Shown here: in pieces, positions 47,702-56,618 of the stretch
How positions within the stretch are numbered: the stretch's first letter is position 1
Layout: the number at the start of each line of letters is the position of its first letter
DNA from: Evansella vedderi
GTDB lineage: Bacteria > Bacillota > Bacilli > Bacillales > Salisediminibacteriaceae
Direction: 5' to 3'
DNA length: 64,000 nt
Assembly (NCBI RefSeq): GCF_030813435.1
Contig: NZ_JAUSUG010000012.1
Span: 62,001-126,000, forward strand
Translations under genes and position numbers: made by a program
The notes under the pieces: generated by a model
What the model saw: the letters and a program-made list of their open reading frames with translations, nothing else
The model's database searches: none
Told to the model about the DNA's origin: nothing

Positions 47702-48979
47702 TTACTCGTTTGTTACGGCTGCCTCTTCATTCCCCCCTATAAATAGAGGGAGGTATATATTAAATGTAGTTCCTTTTTTAAGAGTACTAGTCACTTCCAC
47801 TTTTCCTTTGAACGATTCAATAATTCGAATTGCCGTTAGCATCCCGAGTCCAGTACCTTCCTCTTTTGTTGTATAATAAGGCTCACCTAAACGAGATAAC
47901 TGAGCTTGGCTCATACCTTTGCCGCTGTCTTCTATTTTTATACTAAGTCTACCTTGCTCTCTTTTCGTTTCTATATATAAACTTCCTCCATTAGGCATTG
48001 CCTCAATACTGTTTTTTAAAATATTTAAGAGGCTTTGTTGAAGCACCTGCGATTCTCCTTGAATATAATGTGTGTCAATTTTTGTATTAAGTTGAATGGA
48101 ATTCATATTTGCCATTGGTTCAATAATGGATATCGCCCGTTTAAGCTCTTCTTCAATATTCAGCACTTTTATATTTTCCGGTGCTGGTTTTGCAAAGGTT
48201 AAATAATTGATAATAATGTCATTTGCCCTATCGATTTCTTGAATAGATATTTCTATATATTCCTTTTGTTTCGGATCAGGGCAATCCTTTTTTAATAATT
48301 GTAGAAAACCTTTAACAACTGTAAGGGGATTTCTCACTTCATGGGATATGGATGCAGCGAGATGACTAACTACCTCCATTTTCTCCGATTTCACCATTTT
48401 TAATTGTAAAATGGAACTCTTAATATCCTCATTTCTCATATAGGAAACTACCAGCAAGGAGATTAAAGTAAACACTAGTAAACTCAATGAAATATTAATC
48501 AATAATGGAATGGGGACAATTTGAACCATAATACCTAAAACTAAATAAATAATAAAATAAATAACAGCTATTAAAAGTAATGACTTCGTTTTTAAAAATG
48601 TATGTTCGTTAATACTGTCTTTCTTATGAAAATAATGGGACACAGCAATTGGAATAATGAAATGTAGGGTTATTGTTATAATTATGTTGAATGTACTAAG
48701 ATCACCTATGAAAAGATACCGGTATAGTATTGGAAGAATTGTTGCAATTAAACCTACCTTCCACCCGTAACAATATGTAGCAAAGATAATGGGAACTGCC
48801 CTTAAATCAAAGATTAAATTATTATATTTAAAGGGTATCATGATAACAAAAGTTGACATAATCCCAAAAAAAGCGGAATTTAATAAGAAACTATTTTTCT
48901 TCATCATTTTATTAAGAATGAAACGAATATACATAAACCCAATAATGACTAGGTTATTAATTAAAAATGTCAGTACCAA
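47702..48979 (-). CDS. KinB-like membrane sensor histidine kinase
   Basis: About 425 residues. Five or six membrane segments in the first 200 residues (5TM-type sensor), then HisKA with the phospho-acceptor His in AASISHEVRNPLTVVKGF and a HATPase domain (NSIEAMPNGG, DSGKGMSQ, GTGLGML). Size and catalytic half resemble B. subtilis KinB, which feeds the sporulation phosphorelay; no response regulator gene is adjacent, as usual for such kinases. I prefer TTG at 48979, 8 nt from AAGGGG; the GTG three codons earlier is too close. Confidence 0.85.
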   Translation of the reverse strand: MVLTFLINNLVIIGFMYIRFILNKMMKKNSFLLNSAFFGIMSTFVIMIPFKYNNLIFDLRAVPIIFATYCYGWKVGLIATILPILYRYLFIGDLSTFNIIITITLHFIIPIAVSHYFHKKDSINEHTFLKTKSLLLIAVIYFIIYLVLGIMVQIVPIPLLINISLSLLVFTLISLLVVSYMRNEDIKSSILQLKMVKSEKMEVVSHLAASISHEVRNPLTVVKGFLQLLKKDCPDPKQKEYIEISIQEIDRANDIIINYLTFAKPAPENIKVLNIEEELKRAISIIEPMANMNSIQLNTKIDTHYIQGESQVLQQSLLNILKNSIEAMPNGGSLYIETKREQGRLSIKIEDSGKGMSQAQLSRLGEPYYTTKEEGTGLGMLTAIRIIESFKGKVEVTSTLKKGTTFNIYLPLFIGGNEEAAVTNE

Positions 48980-49256
48980 TAGGTGCACCCCTTTTTTATG
49001 TCAATAGCCTTTATCCGTGAGGAAACTCCCAAGGATTTTTTGTTTCATAACTTATTCTATAAATATATATAAGAATTCCTTTATTTAAAAATAAAATAAT
49101 ACAATATTCAAGGCTACTTTACTTTAAACGTGTTTATAGAAGGGCTATAGGAACGTGATTGGCTGGATTTCTGCTTCAATCGCGCTCCTAAAATAGAGAG
49201 ACTCTAAATACATATGTAAATTAGTTCTACTCACCCAAAATGTTGTAGAATACCAT

Positions 49257-49565
49257 TCATTTTTCTAATTCTTTGATTTTATCTCGAATCCCTTCTAACT
49301 CTTCCCAAGATAAATTCCCTAAGGATTTAATAATTTCTTCTTCAATCTCTTTTCTATTGTTTTCACGATATTCATCCCACCATTCTCGTAGCCCTTCCGT
49401 ATTATCAAGTAGGGACTCAATATCTATCTCCTCTACTTCGTCGTCTGAAAGGTAATTTAAAACAGTCGCTAATAAGCGATTTAGCTTAGTAACCTCATCT
49501 TCCTTTTCTCCTTCGATTAACTCTTTGACCTCTTCCTCTATATTGGTATTACTCTTTTGCGGCAT
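49257..49565 (-). CDS. Acidic hypothetical protein
   Basis: 102 residues, about a third Asp and Glu, predicted helical (EEEVKELIEGEKEDEVTKLN, DEVEEIDIESLLD, LSWEELEGIRDKIKELEK). I do not recognise a family. The ATG has GGGG 8 nt upstream; a longer in-frame ORF of 17 codons lacks a ribosome site. No operon partner. Confidence 0.6.
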   Translation of the reverse strand: MPQKSNTNIEEEVKELIEGEKEDEVTKLNRLLATVLNYLSDDEVEEIDIESLLDNTEGLREWWDEYRENNRKEIEEEIIKSLGNLSWEELEGIRDKIKELEK

Positions 49566-49647
49566 CGTCCTTACCCCTTTCGAACGGTTTTCAATTAGTT
49601 TTTCCAGTAGTAACACTTATTAAAAGGAAAACCATTATACTTCTAAC

Positions 49648-49677
49648 AAAAAAGCTGCCTCTATTTTAGAGACAGCA
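49648..49677 (-). terminator. Terminator of the NhaC-family transporter gene
   Basis: GCTGTCTCT pairs with AGAGGCAGC (wobble included) and is followed by TTTTTTG on the minus strand. Confidence 0.85.
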
Positions 49678-49684
49678 TTTCAGT

Positions 49685-51256
49685 TTATTTTCCAACTGGA
49701 CCACCGTATATATTTTTAACGATAAGTTTTAGTAGTAAAATTACGCCCATGAACAAAGTAATCGCTCCAAGGAAAGCTAATAATAAGTTTCCTGTGAATC
49801 CAAGAACGAAGAAACCAATAGAAGCGATGGCACCAATGATAAGTGCATATGGTAACTGAGTTAAAACGTGATCAATATGGTGACTTCCTGCTCCCGTTGA
49901 AGACAGAATCGTTGTATCAGAAATTGGAGAGCAGTGGTCACCGAAAATGGAGCCTGCTAGTACTGCTGCTAAAACAGGCAGTAATAAGCTTATATCCGTA
50001 GCTATTGCAATTTGTCCGGCAATTGGAAGCATAATACCAAATGTTCCCCATGATGTTCCTGTGGAGAACGCCATAAAGCCAGCTGTTATAAACAGAATAA
50101 CAGGCAATAGTCCAAGGGAAATATTACTATTTTCAATTACATAAGCCAAGTATTCTCCTGTTCCAAGTTCGCCAATAATAGATCCGATTGTCCATGCAAA
50201 GATTAAAATATAAATCGCAGGCAGCATGGATTTGATACCAGCCCATAATCCAATTCCTAAATCATATACTGGTACCTTACGCATGAAGGCAAAGAAGATC
50301 GTAACTCCTAACGTAATTAATCCCCCATACAATAACGAACCTGCAACATCTGTATTTTCAAATACTGCTAAAAGACTGGCTTGTCCATCTGTTCCTTTAA
50401 TACCAGTAAAGATCATAAAGAACACGGTGGAAATAACTAATGTAATAATTGGCCAAACAAGATCACTTACACGACCTTGAACAACTGGTGTTACCTCTTC
50501 ACTCTCACCTGGTACAGCTCCTTTTGAAGTATCCACTAGCTCACCTGTTTGAATGGCACGAAGCTCGTGAGTACGCATTAAACCAATGTCAAGCTTGAAG
50601 TATGCTACAGCAAATACCATTAAAATAGCGAAAACAGCGTAAAAGTTCATTGGAGCTATAAGCATAAAGGCTTGAAAAGCAGAGTAGGACGTGCTCGTAT
50701 CTGCTAAAATATCACCGATAATCGTGATAATATATGCTCCCCAGCTTGATAAAGGAACAAGTACACACATTGCAGCGGCAGTTGAGTCCACATTATAAGC
50801 AAGCTTTGCACGGGATACTCGGTGACGGTCTGTGAATGGTCTGCTCACATTACCTGCCGTTAAGCTGCTAAAATAATCATCTATGAATATGAGAATACCA
50901 ATTAAAGCAGAAACAAATTGAGCCCCAATCCTTGTTTTTACTTTACTTAAGGCCCACTCCCCAAATGCTCTGCTTCCCCCTGTTATCGTAATTAATGCAG
51001 CGATCATTCCTAGAAGTAATAGGAATAATAAGATGTAAAAATACCATGTGTTCACCCATCCATCTTCAATAAAAATACCGGATACGATGGAAAGAATTTG
51101 GGCAATGGTGTCATTAATCATTTGATCAGACGATTGGTTAACCATTAAGGAACCAACAATAATCCCCACACCTAAGGAAAGTAACACACGTCTCGTTAAA
51201 ATCACTAATAATAAAGCCAAAATTGGCGGAACTAAAGATAAAATACCGTGATCCAT
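49685..51256 (-). CDS. NhaC-family transporter, probable lysine transporter
   Basis: 523 residues, about 12 membrane segments, with the NhaC-family core (FIDDYFSSLTAGNVSRP, VPLSSWGAY, FSTGTSWGTFG, FGDHCSPISDTTILSSTGA). By fold it is a Na+/H+-coupled antiporter. A lysine riboswitch controls the transcript, and comparative work has long proposed NhaC-family members under this riboswitch (LysW) as lysine transporters. So lysine uptake is the likely role (inference from the riboswitch). GAGGAGG precedes the ATG. Confidence 0.85.
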   Translation of the reverse strand: MDHGILSLVPPILALLLVILTRRVLLSLGVGIIVGSLMVNQSSDQMINDTIAQILSIVSGIFIEDGWVNTWYFYILLFLLLLGMIAALITITGGSRAFGEWALSKVKTRIGAQFVSALIGILIFIDDYFSSLTAGNVSRPFTDRHRVSRAKLAYNVDSTAAAMCVLVPLSSWGAYIITIIGDILADTSTSYSAFQAFMLIAPMNFYAVFAILMVFAVAYFKLDIGLMRTHELRAIQTGELVDTSKGAVPGESEEVTPVVQGRVSDLVWPIITLVISTVFFMIFTGIKGTDGQASLLAVFENTDVAGSLLYGGLITLGVTIFFAFMRKVPVYDLGIGLWAGIKSMLPAIYILIFAWTIGSIIGELGTGEYLAYVIENSNISLGLLPVILFITAGFMAFSTGTSWGTFGIMLPIAGQIAIATDISLLLPVLAAVLAGSIFGDHCSPISDTTILSSTGAGSHHIDHVLTQLPYALIIGAIASIGFFVLGFTGNLLLAFLGAITLFMGVILLLKLIVKNIYGGPVGK

Positions 51257-51284
51257 CTATCTCTTCCTCCTCAAAAATTTTTTT

Positions 51285-51478
51285 GCCTATTTCACAAAGA
51301 TTGTTGTTTTTTAACTCGAAGGAATGAAAGGCGGCGACTCTAGCGTTGCCCGCGGGAGCCAGGATGGCGACATTACGCCGTTTCCCAAAGAACGTGGGCT
51401 TCCCTTAGGCGTAATTGATCCGCCTGTAACGAATTCGAGCGACAAATTATATAAAGCCACAATCATTTAGAAACAGCC
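51285..51478. mobile_element. MITE-like repeat, family A, copy 2
   Basis: 194 bp with the terminal pattern GCCTATTTCACAAAGATTGTTG on the left in part and GGCTGTTTCTAAATGATTGT reading in from the right. The inner ends AACTCGAAGGAATGAAAGGCGG-type and GTAACGAATTCGAG match copy 1 in reverse. The centre contains a hairpin (ATTACGCC...GGCGTAAT). It sits between the riboswitch terminator and the transporter ribosome site, so it is transcribed in the leader. Confidence 0.7.
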
Positions 51479-51530
51479 AATTATTCTGTTATACGGGAAC
51501 TGCCTCTATGTCCGACAATCTTTTATGCAA

Positions 51531-51566
51531 AGGAAAAAGGCGATAAAGGAATATCCTTTATCACCT
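51531..51566 (-). terminator. Terminator of the lysine riboswitch
   Basis: AGGTGATAAAGG pairs with CCTTTATCGCCT (one G-U pair) and is followed by TTTTTCC in the leftward transcript. It is the expression platform that lysine binding would favour. Confidence 0.85.
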
Positions 51567-51599
51567 GAATACAATCAAGTTCATGATCTTCCCATCACA

Positions 51600-51785
51600 T
51601 GCTTTAAGTAGCTCTCCACTACGGTCTCCCATAATGACAGTGCTGCACTTATTCAATACAGCCCCAGCTAAGTGGTTATGGACATTCCACATGCTTCGGC
51701 AAAGCTCCCTTTCAAAAATGATCACAGTCGTCCAAACTCTCATTTTTTTACTTATTAGCATTGCGCCTCTACCTCACCTGCTATG
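51600..51785 (-). promoter_or_regulatory. Lysine riboswitch (L box)
   Basis: On the minus strand the conserved L-box blocks occur in order: GGTGAGGTAGAGGCGC, AATAAGTA, GAAAGGGAGCTTTGCCGAAG, TTAGCTGGGGCTGTATTGAA, GTGCAGCACTGTCA, and GGAGAGCTAC closing the aptamer. These follow the B. subtilis lysC leader closely. It turns transcription off when lysine is abundant. Short ORFs reported by translation in this stretch are not genes. Confidence 0.95.
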
Positions 51786-51819
51786 ATGAGGCTACTTATC
51801 ATTTAAATTGTCAAACCGA

Positions 51820-51841
51820 AATAGATTTTAGCAAATCTATT
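51820..51841 (-). terminator. Hairpin after the VOC gene, possible terminator
   Basis: AATAGATTT, 4-nt loop, AAATCTATT: a perfect 9-bp stem, with a broken T-run (TTCGGTTT) on the minus strand. Confidence 0.45.
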
Positions 51842-51925
51842 ACTATATTACAATAAAAATATTAAGTTGCTATATTCTATAAATTTAACCCACTCTAACT
51901 AATATCCAATTTTGGATGATTCTTT

Positions 51926-52297
51926 TTATTTTCTCCATTCTAATATTTCTATTCGATTTCCAAATGGATCATGAATATACATTCTATTTACGTTTGGGAG
52001 TTTATTATCTTCCTTAAATTCCACTTGATTTTTCCGTAAATGGGTCTTTAAAGCCTCGATATTAGTGACTTCAAGGGCTGGATGGGCCTTTTTGGCAGGA
52101 GAAAAAGGTTCTTCAACTCCAATGTGGATTTGAATAGTACCAGAACAAAACCAAACACCACCACGTTTCCTCAATTGTTCCGGTTTGTCAATTTCTTTAA
52201 AACCTAAAATTCTAGAAAAGAAATCCCGTGCTGTATTTTCCGAACCCTCTGGTGCGGCCAGTTGTACATGGTCGATCTTATTAAAAGAGTATTCCAT
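51926..52297 (-). CDS. VOC-family (glyoxalase-like) protein
   Basis: 123 residues, one vicinal-oxygen-chelate unit with two beta-alpha-beta-beta-beta modules: IDHVQLAAPEGSENTARDFF, WFCSGTIQIHIGVE, ALEVTNIEALKTHLRKN and YIHDPFGNRIEILEW. Metal-ligand candidates are His10, His58 or so and Glu near the C-terminus. The substrate is unknown (glyoxalase, fosfomycin-type or dioxygenase-like relatives share the fold). AGGAGGG precedes the ATG. Confidence 0.88.
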   Translation of the reverse strand: MEYSFNKIDHVQLAAPEGSENTARDFFSRILGFKEIDKPEQLRKRGGVWFCSGTIQIHIGVEEPFSPAKKAHPALEVTNIEALKTHLRKNQVEFKEDNKLPNVNRMYIHDPFGNRIEILEWRK

Positions 52298-52575
52298 GTT
52301 CTATTCCCTCCTAATAATTGTCTTTAAGAATTACATTACCGCACACACAACCTTAAGTAAAATACTCATTAGTTTTATTATTTAATAAGTTTTGGTTATG
52401 ACAGTGGGTTTAAATAAACTATATGTTTTGGCTGAAAAAGAAAAGCACCCATCGTCCCCTTTAGTAGTTAAAGTTATAAATAATCCTTTTTCCTGGGTCT
52501 AACAGTCCTTTCGACTTTTCTAACATAATACTATATAATTAGAAAAAAAAAAGAGGTAAAGGTTGATTCCAATCT

Positions 52576-53673
52576 ATGAAACTATTCGATAAACTAAACA
52601 ACAAAGAAACGTTAACTCAAATAAATCAGCTAATATTAGACTCTGTAGCAGAGGGAATTTATGGGATTGACTTAGAAGCAAATGTGATATTTTGGAACAA
52701 AGCAGCGGAAGAATTAACTGGATTTAAAATGGAAGATTTTGAACAACATAACCTCCATGATCTTATTCACCATACAAACGCTGATGGTGTAAATGTGCCT
52801 GTCCACGATTGCCCTGTTTATCACGCCTTAAATAGCGGTGAAAGTTTATTTGTGAAGGATGATATTTTTTGGAGAAAAGATGGCTCGAACTTCCCTGTGG
52901 AATATACGGTAAAACCTATGAGGGAAGACGGTCAATTTGTTGGAACTGTTATTACATTTCGAGATATGACGGAACAGAAAAAAACAGAAGAAATATTATT
53001 GCAATGGGAAAAGCTATCGTTAATGGGACAAATGGCAGCGGGGGTTGCCCATGAAATTCGAAACCCAATGACCTCCCTTAAAGGTTTTTTACAGCTAATT
53101 AAATCGAGTAAGGAATTGAACAACGACTATTTTGAAATTATGGATTTAGAGATAGACAGGATCGAGTCCATTATCAAAGAGTTATTAACCTTTTCTAAAC
53201 CTCAGAAAACCCTTTATACATATGTAACGATACAAGACCTTATTAAGCAAGTTATTTTATTAATGGAACCTCAAGCGGTTATGAATAGCATCCATTTAAA
53301 AACAAATATAGAAACGAAGCCTATAGAAATATTCTGTATAGAATATCAGCTTAAACAGGTTTTTATTAATTTAATTAAAAATGCTATTGAAGCCATGGAA
53401 AAAGGCGGTACTATCACGATTAACTTAATTAAGCAAGGGGAAGAAGTTGTCATACAAATCATTGATGAAGGAACGGGGATACCACCATGTATCTTAGAAA
53501 AACTTGGTGAACCCTTCCATACAACGAAAGAAAATGGCACGGGACTAGGGATCATGGTAACAAATAATATCATTAAAAATCACCATAAAGGTAAAATTAC
53601 GGTAGAGAGTCAAATAAATGAAGGTACTACATTTACTATCACCCTACCGATTAAACCTAAACTAGATTCCTAA
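52576..53673 (+). CDS. PAS-domain sensor histidine kinase
   Basis: 365 residues, cytoplasmic. A PAS domain with its PAC tail (about 15-135: LDSVAEGIYGIDLEANVIFWN, GQFVGTVITFRDMTEQK), HisKA with the His in AAGVAHEIRNPMTSLKGF and a HATPase domain (KNAIEAMEKGG, DEGTGIPP, GTGLGIMVT). Catalytic half like the sporulation kinases KinA-KinE; no regulator gene is adjacent. The ribosome site is weak (AAAGG 13 nt before the ATG). It converges on the capA gene with 12 bases between. Confidence 0.9.
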   Translation: MKLFDKLNNKETLTQINQLILDSVAEGIYGIDLEANVIFWNKAAEELTGFKMEDFEQHNLHDLIHHTNADGVNVPVHDCPVYHALNSGESLFVKDDIFWRKDGSNFPVEYTVKPMREDGQFVGTVITFRDMTEQKKTEEILLQWEKLSLMGQMAAGVAHEIRNPMTSLKGFLQLIKSSKELNNDYFEIMDLEIDRIESIIKELLTFSKPQKTLYTYVTIQDLIKQVILLMEPQAVMNSIHLKTNIETKPIEIFCIEYQLKQVFINLIKNAIEAMEKGGTITINLIKQGEEVVIQIIDEGTGIPPCILEKLGEPFHTTKENGTGLGIMVTNNIIKNHHKGKITVESQINEGTTFTITLPIKPKLDS

Positions 53674-53685
53674 AATAAAATTCCG

Positions 53686-54918
53686 TTATCTTTGATGAAT
53701 AATTTCATAACCTTCTATTTTTACATCAAATGAAATATTCTCTAGTTTCTTTAAAATTCTATTTTCCTCTTCTTTTGACAATGGGGTAATTTGGTCTTTA
53801 TAAATATAATATGGTTTAAATCCCATTGTCATTTTACTTTCATGTATCGTTAAAGTGAGAAGTCCTGTTTCTGCTGTATTTCCAGTTACGTAATCAGGAA
53901 ATAAAAAATTTCCTAAAGAGTAAGCAACGGGTACTCCTTCAAAATATTCAAATCCCTGTAACCAGTGCGGATGATGGCCTATAATGGCATCCACTCCCGC
54001 TTCCACTAATTTCTCTACGTAATATTTTTGATATTGGGCTGGTCTATCGGTTCTTTCTATTCCCCAATGTATGTATAAGATTAAATAATCGCATCCTTCT
54101 TTTTGCTTTTTAACTTGATCTATTAATAAATCTAAGTCATAAGCTCCTGCAACCCCAGCTTTTGTATTAGAATGAAATGTATACCATTCAGCAGCTGGAA
54201 CAAATCTAGTTGCGGCCATAATATTTATTTTCTTACCATAGATTTTATATGTTTGTGATTGAAAAGCTTCCTCTAGGGTTTTGCCTGCTCCTATGTAGTC
54301 CAACCCATAGTATTTCAATGCCTCCATGGAATCCATAAGACCTTCTTCCCCATAATCAAGTGCATGATTATTTGCTAATGACACTAAATCAAAACCTGCA
54401 TTAACTAATCCTTGAAGATGCTCAGGCTTTGATTTGAAATTGTATCGTTGATTCGTATCCTTATAGCTTGAATCTCTTGTTGTGACAGCTGTTTCCAAAT
54501 TTGCCACTGCTATATGCGCCTTATGTAAATCCTCCTTTACGTATAGAAATGGATAATCTACTCCCTTAGTATCCATTGTTTCCTTTACAGACCAGTCCAT
54601 CATTAAATCCCCGACAAATGTAATTCTGATAGGGTCGTGTCCTCTGTTCCACGAAATCTCACTTTTTATAGGGAGGCTATAATTTCTCATTTGTTTATCA
54701 TAAGCTATTTTATCATTAACAGTACTTAATGCGGGCTCATGCTCCTGAAAAAATAAAATAGCAGATAACCCTCCCAATAAAATTACCATGCTGAATATCC
54801 CAATGTAAAAAACTAATTTTTTATGGTCATTTACTACTGTTCTCATTATTCCCCCATCTTCTCCCCCAATATTATTAAAAAACTCTCTTTTATGGTGAAT
54901 ATATTCCTCCATGTTCAT
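53686..54918 (-). CDS. CapA-family (poly-gamma-glutamate synthesis type) protein
   Basis: Up to 410 residues: an N-terminal membrane segment (about 38-56), then a calcineurin-like metallophosphoesterase fold with ITFVGDLMMDWSV, ANLETAVTT, VSLANNHALDYG, IGHHPHWLQGFEYF and YSLGNFLFPDY. CapA proteins act in capsule poly-gamma-glutamate handling, but capB and capC are not here. The first ATG lacks a ribosome site; an ATG at codon 25 follows GGGGG, so the true start may be MRTVVNDHKK. A 28-bp perfect palindrome lies 30 bases upstream. Confidence 0.85.
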   Translation of the reverse strand: MNMEEYIHHKREFFNNIGGEDGGIMRTVVNDHKKLVFYIGIFSMVILLGGLSAILFFQEHEPALSTVNDKIAYDKQMRNYSLPIKSEISWNRGHDPIRITFVGDLMMDWSVKETMDTKGVDYPFLYVKEDLHKAHIAVANLETAVTTRDSSYKDTNQRYNFKSKPEHLQGLVNAGFDLVSLANNHALDYGEEGLMDSMEALKYYGLDYIGAGKTLEEAFQSQTYKIYGKKINIMAATRFVPAAEWYTFHSNTKAGVAGAYDLDLLIDQVKKQKEGCDYLILYIHWGIERTDRPAQYQKYYVEKLVEAGVDAIIGHHPHWLQGFEYFEGVPVAYSLGNFLFPDYVTGNTAETGLLTLTIHESKMTMGFKPYYIYKDQITPLSKEEENRILKKLENISFDVKIEGYEIIHQR

Positions 54919-54947
54919 TTCATTACAAAATAGTCACCTTTGTATCC

Positions 54948-54975
54948 ATTATTGTTCTTTATAAAGAACAATAAT
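54948..54975. promoter_or_regulatory. 28-bp perfect palindrome upstream of capA-like gene
   Basis: ATTATTGTTCTTTA followed at once by its exact complement, no spacer. It sits just before the capA start in the leftward promoter region and looks like the operator of a dimeric regulator; the core GTTCTTTATAAAGAAC contains TATAAA. The cognate regulator is unknown. Confidence 0.6.
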
Positions 54976-54985
54976 GTAAGAAAAG

Positions 54986-55025
54986 AGGATGACTCAGAAG
55001 TTTAAAAAAACATCTTGAGTCACCC
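54986..55025 (-). terminator. Terminator of the polysaccharide deacetylase gene
   Basis: GGTGACTCAAGATG pairs with CTTCTGAGTCATCC with one mismatch, followed on the minus strand by TCTTTTCTTA. It also has a T-run on the plus strand. Confidence 0.7.
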
Positions 55026-55035
55026 TTTTTATAAT

Positions 55036-55893
55036 TTATTTTTGATAAGGAATGTTAAGTAATTCAGGTACTGTTACAAATTCTATTCCTTGGGCTTGTA
55101 AGGTTGGGATAATTTGATGCAAAGACTCAATGGTCCCTGTTCGATCCCCATCCCATTCAGCACCATCATGCATTAAAATAATAGAGCCTGGTTGAGTATT
55201 ACTTAAAACGTTATATGCTGTTTCTTCTGGTGGATACTCTCGCCAATCTAATGAGTCTACTGACCATCCAACTACTGTATATCCAAGTTCTCCAATTCTT
55301 TCTACCCGCTCATCATCAAGAAACCCATATGGCGCCCGGAATAAACTTGTACGGTAACCAACAATTTCAGCTAGGGTATCCTCCGTCTGCGTAATTTCCC
55401 TTTCAAGGGTTGCTAAATCTTGTTCCATTAAATTGGGGTGCCAATATGTATGGTTCCCGACTACATGCCCTTCTTCCACTGCTCGCGAAACAATATTTGG
55501 ATGTTTCTCAGCCCTAGCTCCCATGATAAAAAATGTTGCTGGTACGTTATATTCAGCTAATACGTCTAACACTTGTGGTGTGAAACGTGGATCTGGACCA
55601 TCATCAAAGGTGAGAGCAACACGGTTATCATCTGCTTGTCCCCGTAATACTACGATATTTGGAAACCTCTGTTGTAGAACGATATTAGACACAGGGTTTC
55701 TAATACGTTCCGTTTGTTCTGGACCTCCTTCAGGATCAGGAAGCTCTTCATTTTGTCGTTCTTCGTTTTTCTCTTTCCCCCACCACCACTGAGGTTCGAT
55801 CATTTTTGCATGTGCTTCCGTAGTACCTAATTGTGCTGAGAAAAAGCACATCAAAAGGAATACTGCCATTAATTTAAATAAAACCTTCTTCAT
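55036..55893 (-). CDS. Secreted polysaccharide deacetylase
   Basis: 285 residues. A signal peptide (AHA at 27-29) and a NodB domain: LTFDDGPD (D97, D98), GNHTYWHP (H148, H152), SLFRAPYG (186-190), GWSVDSLDW and LMHDGAEW. It removes N-acetyl groups from peptidoglycan or related glycans outside the membrane. A Trp-rich stretch (QWWWGK) follows the signal. AAAAGGAG precedes the ATG. Confidence 0.92.
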   Translation of the reverse strand: MKKVLFKLMAVFLLMCFFSAQLGTTEAHAKMIEPQWWWGKEKNEERQNEELPDPEGGPEQTERIRNPVSNIVLQQRFPNIVVLRGQADDNRVALTFDDGPDPRFTPQVLDVLAEYNVPATFFIMGARAEKHPNIVSRAVEEGHVVGNHTYWHPNLMEQDLATLEREITQTEDTLAEIVGYRTSLFRAPYGFLDDERVERIGELGYTVVGWSVDSLDWREYPPEETAYNVLSNTQPGSIILMHDGAEWDGDRTGTIESLHQIIPTLQAQGIEFVTVPELLNIPYQK

Positions 55894-56041
55894 AGATTCA
55901 TCTCCTTTTGTAAAAATCCTTATTATTTTTATTTAAAACTTTTCAATTATTCATTGTTTGAAGACAATATTTTTCAACTTGAAACTTTTTTAGGAAAATC
56001 TCGTATTACATGTAGGGTATTTTTAGAAGGGAGAGGATAAA

Positions 56042-56563
56042 ATGGCAGAATCAAAAATTTATTTTAAAGATAATTTTTTTTCAGCAGGCATAACGGAAAT
56101 TTTTAATGGAAACAAACAACGAATCGGTTCATTAGATTTAAAAAGTGCCTTTACATCAAGTGTAGATGTACTAGATAAGGAACAAAAAGTCGTTTCTAAG
56201 GGTTACTTCCCATTTTTTTCTGGAAAGTGGGTTATTACTGATGGATTAGAGATGGAACTTGGGCTATTAAGGCAGAGATTTTCCTTTTTTACAAAGAAAT
56301 ATGAGTACGAAGCTAAAGGATGTGGAATTTTTACCATTGAGTCTGAAGCATTTTCGAGGGAGTATGAAATATTTAACGAGGAAGGTGACAAAGTTGCCCT
56401 TTTTAAGAAGATCAATGGATTTTTTGAATCACCAGTTTACCAGCTAGCTAACGAGTCACAAGATTTAAGTAATGAAGAAGTCATTGCTATGGTGATGGGG
56501 GTTAATATGATTAATAAGCGAAACCGTAAGCGGAATTCATCTGCTGGAGGTGGAAACCATTAA
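56042..56563 (+). CDS. Unknown protein, possible tubby/LURP-one-like fold
   Basis: 173 residues. The repeated beta-strand pattern (KIYFKDNFFSAGITEIFN, RIGSLDLKSAFTSSVDVLD, YEAKGCGIFTIESEAFSREY, GDKVALFKKINGFF) resembles the tubby/LURP-one barrel that binds membrane lipids, but I am not sure. The C-terminal tail is Asn/Arg-rich. No signal peptide. GGGAGAGG precedes the ATG; a hairpin (56578-56612) ending in TTTATTT follows. Confidence 0.6.
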   Translation: MAESKIYFKDNFFSAGITEIFNGNKQRIGSLDLKSAFTSSVDVLDKEQKVVSKGYFPFFSGKWVITDGLEMELGLLRQRFSFFTKKYEYEAKGCGIFTIESEAFSREYEIFNEEGDKVALFKKINGFFESPVYQLANESQDLSNEEVIAMVMGVNMINKRNRKRNSSAGGGNH

Positions 56564-56577
56564 ACTAGATTAAAAGG

Positions 56578-56615
56578 AAGTACCCCACTCTAAGAAAAGA
56601 ATGGAGTACTTTATT
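56578..56615 (+). terminator. Terminator of the 56042 gene
   Basis: AAGTAC(C)CC... pairs with ...GGAGTACTT, an imperfect stem with T-rich end TTTATTT. Confidence 0.65.
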
Positions 56616-56618
56616 TAG

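Noticed and set aside
49153-49190. Imperfect hairpin GGAGCGCGATT...AATCACGTTCC
   Set aside because: It could end the acidic-protein transcript, but it has a mismatch and no T-run; left unassigned. The rest of 48980-49256 shows nothing clear.
51561-51786. Open reading frames on both strands in the lysine riboswitch region
   Set aside because: The conserved L-box blocks explain the sequence; neither ORF has a ribosome site or recognisable protein pattern.
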